A stretch of DNA of 64,000 bases. Origin: JAICKM01 sp038228295 (lineage in GTDB: Bacteria > Chloroflexota > Chloroflexia > QHBQ01 > JAICKM01). Positions 58,134 to 64,000 of this stretch are shown here, one piece after another; positions within the stretch are counted from its first letter, which is position 1, and each line of letters begins with the position of its first letter. Both the position numbers and the translations under genes were made by a program. The stretch lies in contig JBBRPH010000007.1 in assembly GCA_038228295.1 (NCBI GenBank), positions 53,886 to 117,885 of the forward strand, read 5' to 3'. Below the pieces are notes generated by a model. That model was not told where the DNA came from, made no database searches, and saw nothing but the letters and a program-made list of their open reading frames with translations.

Positions 58134-59756
58134 TTACTCGCCGGGTGCCGGCCCTAGCACCCGATAGACCAATCCCACCCGTTCCAAGCGGTATGCCTGG
58201 CGCACGGCGGCGGGCGGATCAGCACCGGCCCAGCCGCCGACATACGCCGCCCGCCCCGCCGCGAGGTCACGGGCGATGCCCGGTGCCCAGTCGCGCGGGT
58301 CTTCGGAGTAGAGGTCCAGATCCGGGCGGCGACCTTCGACGAAGCGATAGTAGCGGAAGACGCAGAGCGATTCCCAGTCCACATAGATCCGTGCTCCCGG
58401 CTCGGCGGCAGCCAGCGTGGTCAGCGCCAGATCGCGGATGCGCGTATCGCCGCTGCGGTCCTGCGCGGGCAGGCGCGCGGCGGCTAACCCCGGCACAACC
58501 AGCAACGCCACCAACGCGACCACTAAGCCCCCCCCGATCCGCAGCATACCACGCGGCCCTGGACGGCGCAAATTAGCCGCCCAGTCAAGCGGCCACAGCC
58601 CCCCCGCAGCCATAAACAGCGCCCAGCAGAGATACGTCGGGATCAGGTAGATGTGACCGATGATGCCGTAGTTGACCGCGAACGCAAAATTGCCGGCCAC
58701 TAGCAACGCCAACCCCACGCCGAAAGGCCGCGTGCGTGCATCCAGCAACAGGCGCAACAACCCGGCCAACCCTAACGCCACCCCTACGCCACCGAACTGG
58801 AGGCTGAGTTGGTCCAAGCCGAACATCACACGGCTCAGTTGGCCGGCGATAGTGAGGGGATAGGCGAAGAATTGCCCGGTGAACGGTCCGCCGCGCGCCA
58901 GAATGAGCACGTCATCCCAGGTCTGCGGATTGCCCCAGTAGTAGGTGTAGCCGAACACGAAGCGGTAAGCGAAGAGCAGATAGGGGCTGAGGCCCAGTGC
59001 CAGGGCACCGACCATGCCCGCCCACCAGCGCCGCCGCGCCGCACCTTGATCGCGCCCCCGCCGGCGCCATAACGCCGCCCCGCTCAACCACGTATAGCCC
59101 GGTAGTAGCACGGCGGTGGTGCCGTGATGGGCCAGCGACAGTCCCAGCAGCGCCGCGAATGCCCAACCCGCCGCGCGCCGCCCGGTGACCCACCATGTCC
59201 ACAACGCAGCCAAGCAGCCGGCCAGCAGCAGCGCGTTCAGCGCATATGAGCGCGCCACCACCGCCTGCGCCCACACCGTCCCCGCCACCGCAAACAACCC
59301 TGCCCCGCCGAGCACCGCCAATCGCCGCATCCACAAGGAGAAAAGCGCCGGCGAGGAATCTACAGCCCCAGCGGCGCTCACCTGCCGAATTAGCCAAGCC
59401 AGCAGCGCGACGGCAGCGGCCATGTAGCAGGCCGAACTCAGGTTGATGCGATAGGCGACCGTGCCGAGCGGCAACAGGCTCCACGCTTTGCCTAGCAGCG
59501 TATAGAGCGGATAGCCGGTGGGATGCGGAATGCCCAAGATCGCGCCGGTGAACTGAAACTCGCCGCTGTCGCCCACCAGCACATCGGGGGCCAGAGTACG
59601 GATGTAGAGGACTAACGCGCCTAAACCGGCTAGAACACCCCCAATTGCCCCACCCCACCGGGCGGTAGCGCCGGCACGCCTATTGCCCAGCAGCCCAGTT
59701 TGTGATATAGTAAGCGTACTTTCAGCCCCGGAGGAAGCCGCTATGCGGATTGGCAT
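58134..59756 (-). CDS. DUF2723 multi-pass membrane protein (GT-C-like)
   Basis: A 540-aa polytopic protein. The segment LVGDSGEFQFTGAILGIPHP then TGYPLYTLLGKAWSLLP is the hallmark of DUF2723, thought to be related to protein-O-mannosyltransferases. The Asp-x-Gly-Glu (GDSGE) loop may be catalytic. About 12 helices follow and a C-terminal soluble region has the DWES and RYYRFVEGRRPDLDLY segments. The start is hard to place: only two ATGs (59756, 59768) precede the hydrophobic part, neither has a good ribosome site, and both lie inside the 5' end of the divergent phosphoesterase gene. Confidence 0.82.
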   Translation of the reverse strand: MPIRIAASSGAESTLTISQTGLLGNRRAGATARWGGAIGGVLAGLGALVLYIRTLAPDVLVGDSGEFQFTGAILGIPHPTGYPLYTLLGKAWSLLPLGTVAYRINLSSACYMAAAVALLAWLIRQVSAAGAVDSSPALFSLWMRRLAVLGGAGLFAVAGTVWAQAVVARSYALNALLLAGCLAALWTWWVTGRRAAGWAFAALLGLSLAHHGTTAVLLPGYTWLSGAALWRRRGRDQGAARRRWWAGMVGALALGLSPYLLFAYRFVFGYTYYWGNPQTWDDVLILARGGPFTGQFFAYPLTIAGQLSRVMFGLDQLSLQFGGVGVALGLAGLLRLLLDARTRPFGVGLALLVAGNFAFAVNYGIIGHIYLIPTYLCWALFMAAGGLWPLDWAANLRRPGPRGMLRIGGGLVVALVALLVVPGLAAARLPAQDRSGDTRIRDLALTTLAAAEPGARIYVDWESLCVFRYYRFVEGRRPDLDLYSEDPRDWAPGIARDLAAGRAAYVGGWAGADPPAAVRQAYRLERVGLVYRVLGPAPGE

Positions 59757-60486
59757 CGTCTCAGACATTCATGCAAACCTGGCCGCCTTTGAAACCGTTA
59801 TTGCCGCCCTGCGTCAAGCCGGGGCTACGGAACGCATCTGGTGCATCGGCGATATGGTCGGCTACGGCCCGCACCCTAACGAGTGCCTGGACCTGCTGCG
59901 CGACTTCGACCATGTGTGCGTGCCCGGCAATCACGACTACGGCTTGCTCGGCAAAACCCCGATCAGCAACTTTAACGGCGACGCACGTTTTGCCCTGGAA
60001 TGGACCGCCACGGTCTTGCGGCCCGACCTGCACGCCTACCTCGACGGTCTCGACCAACCGTGGGTGCCCGACAACGGTGAGTTCACTATTGTCCACGCCA
60101 GCCCGCGCGATCCCATCTGGGAGTATCTGTTAAATACCGGCGACGCGCGCGAGTGCTTCCCGCTATTCGCCACACCCTACTGCCTAGTCGGACACACTCA
60201 TATCCCAGTGGTCTTCCGCGAAACGGAGCCGGGTGGCCCGGTGAAGTTAGCCCAGCCCGAGTCGGGCGAAACCGTGCGCCTGGGCGCAGCGCGGCTGATT
60301 CTCAATCCCGGCAGTGTCGGCCAACCACGCGACTCCAACCCCCAAGCCGCCTATGCGATTCTGGATTTGGAGGAACGCACGCTGACGTTCTACCGCATTG
60401 ACTACCCTATCGCCGTCACTCAGGCTGCCATGCGTGCGCTCAACTTCCCCAAGCGCCTAATCAGCCGCCTCGACTTCGGCTACTAA
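59743..60486 (+). CDS. Calcineurin-like metallophosphoesterase (YfcE/MJ0936-like)
   Basis: A 247-aa protein with all five metal motifs: SDIHAN (Asp8, His10), GDMVGYGP, GNHDYG, the FTIVHASPRDP His, and GHTHIP. This is the YfcE/MJ0936 group with two-metal phosphodiesterase activity; the natural substrate is unknown. GGAGGA lies 7 nt before ATG 59743, which rules out a longer reading. The 5' end overlaps the start of the divergent DUF2723 gene by 14 bp (or 26 if that one starts at 59768). Confidence 0.92.
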   Translation: MRIGIVSDIHANLAAFETVIAALRQAGATERIWCIGDMVGYGPHPNECLDLLRDFDHVCVPGNHDYGLLGKTPISNFNGDARFALEWTATVLRPDLHAYLDGLDQPWVPDNGEFTIVHASPRDPIWEYLLNTGDARECFPLFATPYCLVGHTHIPVVFRETEPGGPVKLAQPESGETVRLGAARLILNPGSVGQPRDSNPQAAYAILDLEERTLTFYRIDYPIAVTQAAMRALNFPKRLISRLDFGY

Positions 60487-60494
60487 CACCCACT

Positions 60495-61889
60495 TTAGCC
60501 GAGCGTCGGAACCCAGGTGATCTCTTTGGGCTGGGTGCGGCAGTCTTCGCCGGCGGCGGCGCGGCGGATCGTGGCGGCGACATCATGTGTCCAATCGGCG
60601 GCCACTACCGCGCAGCCTAGTGCCTCCTGGAACTTCTCGAAGGTCCACTCGTCCAGCGTGCGGATACCGGCGAAATCGAACATCCGGCGCGGCAGGAACA
60701 CCAAGTCGGCCGGACGTGCGCCGGCGCGCGCATATTCGCTGAGGGCGGGCACCACGTCGCGGCCAAATAGCAGGCCGGAGCAATTGACGGCTTTGCCCAG
60801 CGACTTGTTCTCCACCGGCACCACATCCAGTTCCAGGTTGTCTACTTGGCTGAACGCGGCGAAAGCGGCGCGGATCGGCTCGACAACCATTAAGCCGCAG
60901 ACCACGACCGCACGGATTGGGCGATCCAGCGCGGCGGGCAGGCGGCGCGCGGTGCGCTTGGCCTCATCCAGCGTCTGCCGCACCATGCCCACGCCGTTCT
61001 CATACTGCTCAAAGCCGTCATACAGCCGCGCCGACGGCACGGGGATGCCCGCTTGCAGGTAAAACTCGTCCGACGGGTAGACAAAGCCCACGCCAAACTC
61101 TTTGCGGAAGTGCTTTTGCCAGCGGGCGATCTGCTCAAACACCGGGCGCGCTTCGTCGGCGCGATAAGGGCGCAGTGCCGGGTCGAGGAAGCGGCGGCGC
61201 TGATTGGTCAGGCCCACCGGCACCGCGCTAACCGAACGCACATGAGGGTAGAGCGCGGCCAACTCACGGATGCTCTGGTCAAGCGCCGCGCCGTCGTTGA
61301 TACCGGGGCACAACACCATCTGCGTGTGCGTCTGAATGCCGCCGGCGGCGAGTCGTTGCAGTTGCGGGATGACTTCCGGGGCGCGCGGATTACCCAGCAG
61401 CCGGCGGCGCAAGGCAGGGTCAGTCGCGTGGACCGAGACATGCAGCGGAGTCAGCCGCTCCTCAAAAATGCGCTGCCAGTCGGCTTCTTTGAGGTTGGTC
61501 AGCGTGATGAAGCCGCCGTAGAGGAAGCTATAACGGTAGTCGTCGTCCTTGATGTCGAGGCTGGGGCGCAGATCAGGCGCGTTTTGGTCCACAAAGCAAA
61601 AAGGGCAGCGGTTGTTGCAGCGTTTGATACCGTCGAACGTCGGGTCGTAAAATACCAAGCCCAGATCGGCATCTTCGTCTTTACCCACGGGCACCTGCAC
61701 CGGCTTACCGTCGCGCACCACCTCCAGCAGCAAGTGCTCGCCGACCTGGTGAAACTGATAGCCGACCACATCCTTAATCGGATGGCCGTTGATCGCCACT
61801 AACCGGTCGCCCGCCTGTACGCCCGCGCCCGCCGCTGGACTCGCCGGCTCTACCGCTTCGATGCGGCCCGCTGATTTATACTGCGCCAT
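60495..61889 (-). CDS. PDZ/radical-SAM/DUF512 iron-sulfur protein
   Basis: A 464-aa protein. An N-terminal PDZ domain (about 8-75: IEAVEPASPAAGAGVQAGDR) is followed by a degenerate radical-SAM Fe-S site CNNRCPFC (C91, C95, C98), then the DUF512 domain (PSDEFYLQAG, then GLLFGRDVV near the end). This layout is that of the TIGR03279-like family found in cyanobacteria, Chloroflexota and Clostridia. Its reaction is unknown. ATG 61889 follows AGGACAGGAT; upstream in-frame residues are repeat DNA. It is tail-to-tail with the phosphoesterase (8 bp). Confidence 0.9.
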   Translation of the reverse strand: MAQYKSAGRIEAVEPASPAAGAGVQAGDRLVAINGHPIKDVVGYQFHQVGEHLLLEVVRDGKPVQVPVGKDEDADLGLVFYDPTFDGIKRCNNRCPFCFVDQNAPDLRPSLDIKDDDYRYSFLYGGFITLTNLKEADWQRIFEERLTPLHVSVHATDPALRRRLLGNPRAPEVIPQLQRLAAGGIQTHTQMVLCPGINDGAALDQSIRELAALYPHVRSVSAVPVGLTNQRRRFLDPALRPYRADEARPVFEQIARWQKHFRKEFGVGFVYPSDEFYLQAGIPVPSARLYDGFEQYENGVGMVRQTLDEAKRTARRLPAALDRPIRAVVVCGLMVVEPIRAAFAAFSQVDNLELDVVPVENKSLGKAVNCSGLLFGRDVVPALSEYARAGARPADLVFLPRRMFDFAGIRTLDEWTFEKFQEALGCAVVAADWTHDVAATIRRAAAGEDCRTQPKEITWVPTLG

Positions 61890-61899
61890 ATCCTGTCCT

Positions 61900-61991
61900 C
61901 GTGGGCCGTCGGCCGTGAGCCGTGGGCCGCGAAACGCCATCCGTGAAACGTGATTAGCCGGAAACAATAACTCAGAACTCAGAACTCAGCG
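61900..61991. repeat. Two heptamer arrays before the DUF512 gene
   Basis: 61900-61955 is eight consecutive CG-starting 7-mers (cgtgggc, cgtcggc, cgtgagc, cgtgggc, cgcgaaa, cgccatc, cgtgaaa, cgtgatt). 61971-61991 is ctcagaa, ctcagaa, ctcagcg, ending next to the PHP stop codon. Confidence 0.85.
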
Positions 61992-62684
61992 CTACATCCC
62001 CGTCTGGGCTAGATTAAGCTGTTTCAGCAGCGTGGCCCAACGACTGGAAGCGTGGATCAGGACGGAACTGAGCCGACCCGCGACGCGCGCATGGCGCAAG
62101 CCGGCCAGAAACTCCGCCGCGTTGCTGAACGGTGGGAGTTCGACATAAGCGCGGCCCACTTCCAGCAGCGTATGGGCGTCGGAGCCGGCGCTCATCGCTA
62201 GGCCGTGTTCCTGGGCAAAGGCAAAGGCTGCGGCGTTGTCGTCGCGGTAGGTCACGCGCGCGTTAAACACTTCCAAGATGTCCAGTTGCCCGGCGGCCAC
62301 CAGCCGTTCCAGCGCCGGCTGTTGCAGGCGACTGCTATTGCGGGCGCGGTCGAATGGATGCGGCACACAGGCCAAGCCGCCCTGATCGTGGATGCGGCGC
62401 ACGGTTTCTTCCGGGCTGAGTCCCTTCGGGATTTGCTCGTGCAAGAAATACCCGATGATCTCGCCTTCAGCGGTCTTAACCTCTTCGCTGGGCACCACCT
62501 GGATCGGCAGATCGGGTAGCGCGGCCAGGGCCAGTGCGTTCGCTAGCGCGTTGTGGTCGGTGACGCAGATCGCGCCTAAGCCGCGCGCCGCCGCAGTTTC
62601 GACCAGCAAGCGCGGCTTGTTCAGCGAATCTTTTGACAGCCGTGTGTGGCTGTGCATATCCACGCGCCAGAGCGTCTCGCTCAT
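61992..62684 (-). CDS. PHP-domain phosphoesterase-like protein
   Basis: A 230-aa protein of the polymerase-and-histidinol-phosphatase superfamily: DMHSHT (His11, His13), the ICVTDHNALANAL segment with D/H ligands, a late Glu, and CVPHPFDRARN. It resembles YciV/TrpH-type 3',5'-nucleotide phosphatases and other PHP phosphoesterases; the substrate is unknown. ATG 62684 has GATGGGA 8 nt upstream; 62711 is an alternative 9 codons earlier. It is followed by the DUF512 gene on the same strand. Confidence 0.88.
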   Translation of the reverse strand: MSETLWRVDMHSHTRLSKDSLNKPRLLVETAAARGLGAICVTDHNALANALALAALPDLPIQVVPSEEVKTAEGEIIGYFLHEQIPKGLSPEETVRRIHDQGGLACVPHPFDRARNSSRLQQPALERLVAAGQLDILEVFNARVTYRDDNAAAFAFAQEHGLAMSAGSDAHTLLEVGRAYVELPPFSNAAEFLAGLRHARVAGRLSSVLIHASSRWATLLKQLNLAQTGM

Positions 62685-62743
62685 ACCGTAATTCCCATCA
62701 TATACAGACATTAGGCCGCGCTCGTCGCTGCCTCCAGTCTGAG

Positions 62744-62749
62744 ATTATA
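62744..62749 (-). promoter_or_regulatory. -10 box of the PHP gene
   Basis: TATAAT on the minus strand, about 60 nt before ATG 62684. No clear -35 is seen. Confidence 0.4.
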
Positions 62750-62848
62750 CCATACCAAGCAGCGGAAAGCTATGGTCGGAAACGGACGGTCCCGCTGCTG
62801 CGGCCATACAACCAGCGCACAAGCCGCTGTCGTTCCTTTAGCATATAG

Positions 62849-62878
62849 TTGCTGCCTGCCGGGAGCAGAGACTATCCT
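62849..62878 (+). promoter_or_regulatory. Promoter of the MOSC gene
   Basis: TTGCTG (62849-62854), 18-bp spacer, TATCCT (62873-62878), 20 bp before the ATG. Confidence 0.5.
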
Positions 62879-62898
62879 AAGCATAGAGGAGCCGACAC

Positions 62899-63390
62899 AT
62901 GGATCTTGCACAACCTATTGGGCGTATTGCCCAGATCAACATCTCACCGGGCGGCGTGCCTAAGCTGCCGGTGCCGCAGGCGGCTATCGGCCCGCTAGGA
63001 TTGGCAGGCGATGGGCACCGCAACCGCCGTCATCACGGCGGCCCCACTCGTGCGGTCTGCCTGTTCAGCCTTGAGCAGATCCGCGCACTGCAAGCCGAGG
63101 GCCATCCTATCGAACCCGGCACGACCGGCGAAAACCTCACCACCGAAGGGATCGACTTGGGCGCGCTACACCCCGGTGACCGCTTGGCAATCGGTGACAC
63201 TGTGATCCTAGAAATCACCACCGAAGCGATCCCCTGTGCCAACATCACGGCCTCTTTCACCGATGGGCGCATCGGGCGGGTCTCCGGCAAAGCGCATCCC
63301 GGTTGGAGCCGCCTCTATGCTGGGGTAATCGCGGGCGGCGAACTCCAAGTCGGCCAGCCGATCCGCGTCTTGGCCCGCGCTGCGCTCTAG
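62899..63390 (+). CDS. MOSC-domain protein
   Basis: A 163-aa stand-alone MOSC domain. The family binds a molybdenum cofactor-derived sulfur with a conserved Cys, here Cys113 in EAIPCANIT, and has the GTTGENLTTEGIDLGALHPGD segment. Stand-alone MOSC proteins (YiiM/YuaD type) handle N-hydroxylated substrates or Moco sulfur transfer; which applies is not visible. AGAGGAG lies before the ATG. Confidence 0.88.
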   Translation: MDLAQPIGRIAQINISPGGVPKLPVPQAAIGPLGLAGDGHRNRRHHGGPTRAVCLFSLEQIRALQAEGHPIEPGTTGENLTTEGIDLGALHPGDRLAIGDTVILEITTEAIPCANITASFTDGRIGRVSGKAHPGWSRLYAGVIAGGELQVGQPIRVLARAAL

Positions 63391-63768
63391 CTCGTAGCAG
63401 CCGGCGCCGCCCGCACGACCGTAGCCAGTTCCCAACGCGACCCTGCTGGTAACTCATGGAGAGAGATTCAGAATAAAGCGGCTCTCATAGAGCGAAAGCA
63501 ACTGCCACAAACGCATCTCAATGCCTGCTCCCCTACCCTGTACGCCGCTTTGCCTGCCCCACGCATGGCGGGTGCCATAACTCTGTGGTGAAGCAGCGGT
63601 AGAAAAGCGGGTAGCGGTACTGTCCCTTTCCTGATCAACTGTGCAATCCGATTCCTAGACCGGCGTGTATTATTGGGGAGCGATACACCCAACCGGCCGG
63701 ACGGGACACGCAACAATAGAAAGGAACCGCTGGTTCCTGGTCTGATACATTGAGAGGAGACAACTCGA
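63391..63768. other. Spacer of 378 bp without recognised gene
   Basis: No credible coding frame: frames on the minus strand here have no start signal and no domain. One small hairpin (63722-63728 with 63732-63738) lies 30 bp before the ferritin-like gene. No clear promoter was identified. Confidence 0.5.
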
Positions 63769-64000
63769 ATGGACATTCAGAACGACGGCGTGAATCGCCG
63801 CGATTTTGCGAAGGGCGCACTTGCGCTGGGTGGCGCAGGCCTCCTGAGCGCTGTAGCCTTGGGCGCCAGCCACACCGGTGGCCTGGCTTTCGCTCAGGGC
63901 GCGCCGTTTAAGAACGATATTGACGTGCTGAACTACGCCCTCACCTTGGAGTTTTTCGAGGCCACGTTGTATAAGACGTTGTCGGCGAGCGGTAAACTCC
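63769..64000 (+). CDS. Tat-exported ferritin-like domain protein, 3' end missing
   Basis: The gene runs off the end of the window; 77 codons are visible. It starts MDIQNDGVNRRDFAKGALAL with the twin-arginine motif RRDFAK and a hydrophobic stretch ending around AFAQG, a Tat signal peptide. The mature part begins NDIDVLNYALTLEFFEATLY, the first helix of ferritin-like domain proteins (PF13668 type), whose Glu residues bind di-iron in some members. GAGAGGAG lies 9 nt before ATG 63769. The product is probably secreted or attached outside the membrane; iron handling or stress defence is an inference. Confidence 0.87.
   Translation, partial: MDIQNDGVNRRDFAKGALALGGAGLLSAVALGASHTGGLAFAQGAPFKNDIDVLNYALTLEFFEATLYKTLSASGKL

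Noticed and set aside
1..64000. tRNA, rRNA or tmRNA genes
   Set aside because: No T-loop GGTTCRANNCC with a matching acceptor stem and no rRNA core words were seen by eye; a tRNAscan-SE run would settle it.

Overview
The window is a GC-rich stretch of bacterial chromosome packed with housekeeping genes. No phage, transposase, integrase, rRNA, tRNA or CRISPR array was recognised. The most likely source is a member of the Chloroflexota. The reasons are a Cys4 zinc-ribbon/Pro-rich/DUF3352 surface protein, a sortase paired with a Thr-rich DUF11 substrate ending in IPTTG, two-subunit glycine decarboxylase genes, a PDZ/radical-SAM/DUF512 protein, and promoters close to TTGACA-N17/18-TATAAT. This placement is an inference; a 16S or marker-gene search would settle it.

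Layout. 1-5 kb: the 3' end of an esterase, then tilS-hpt-ftsH. 5-13 kb: a Fic AMPylase-like protein, the zinc-ribbon DUF3352 protein, a threonine dehydratase-like enzyme, an ABC ATPase, two Gly-rich stress-type proteins and an EamA transporter. 13-17 kb: a sortase and its probable surface substrate. 17-20 kb: apt, then glmS behind a glmS ribozyme. 20-28.3 kb (minus strand): lpdA, a lipoate ligase-family gene, a decayed DUF433/DUF5615 toxin-antitoxin pair and gcvT-gcvH-gcvPA-gcvPB behind a tandem glycine riboswitch with its own terminator and consensus promoter. Lipoylated GcvH links the ligase, LpdA and the cleavage system. 28-39.8 kb: a large membrane protein, a saccharopine dehydrogenase-family enzyme, an amino-acid permease with a second zinc-ribbon membrane protein, an aminotransferase with an HTH protein, an OGG1-type glycosylase, a DUF6941-like protein and a Uma2 protein. 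39.8-52.3 kb: the translation operon nusA-rnpM-infB-rbfA-nrnA-truB-(GNAT)-(cupin)-ribF, interrupted between nrnA and truB by a McrB-like AAA+ ATPase and a DUF2357/PD-(D/E)XK-like partner. 52-64 kb: a MerR regulator divergent from an MBL hydrolase, then a SpoIIE-type phosphatase, MFS exporter, TenA-like protein, methyltransferase and Nudix run, a DUF2723 membrane protein, a phosphoesterase, the DUF512 protein, a PHP protein, a MOSC protein and the start of a Tat-exported ferritin-like protein.

Three points run across the window. (1) Degenerate tandem repeats with a 7-bp period occupy at least eleven spacers, sometimes as inverted pairs, and one array lies in frame inside the EamA transporter. 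(2) Several minus-strand genes have a -10 hexamer 5-7 nt before the start codon, which predicts leaderless mRNAs. (3) The McrBC-like pair is wired by overlapping start/stop codons into truB, and is the best candidate here for an under-described system.
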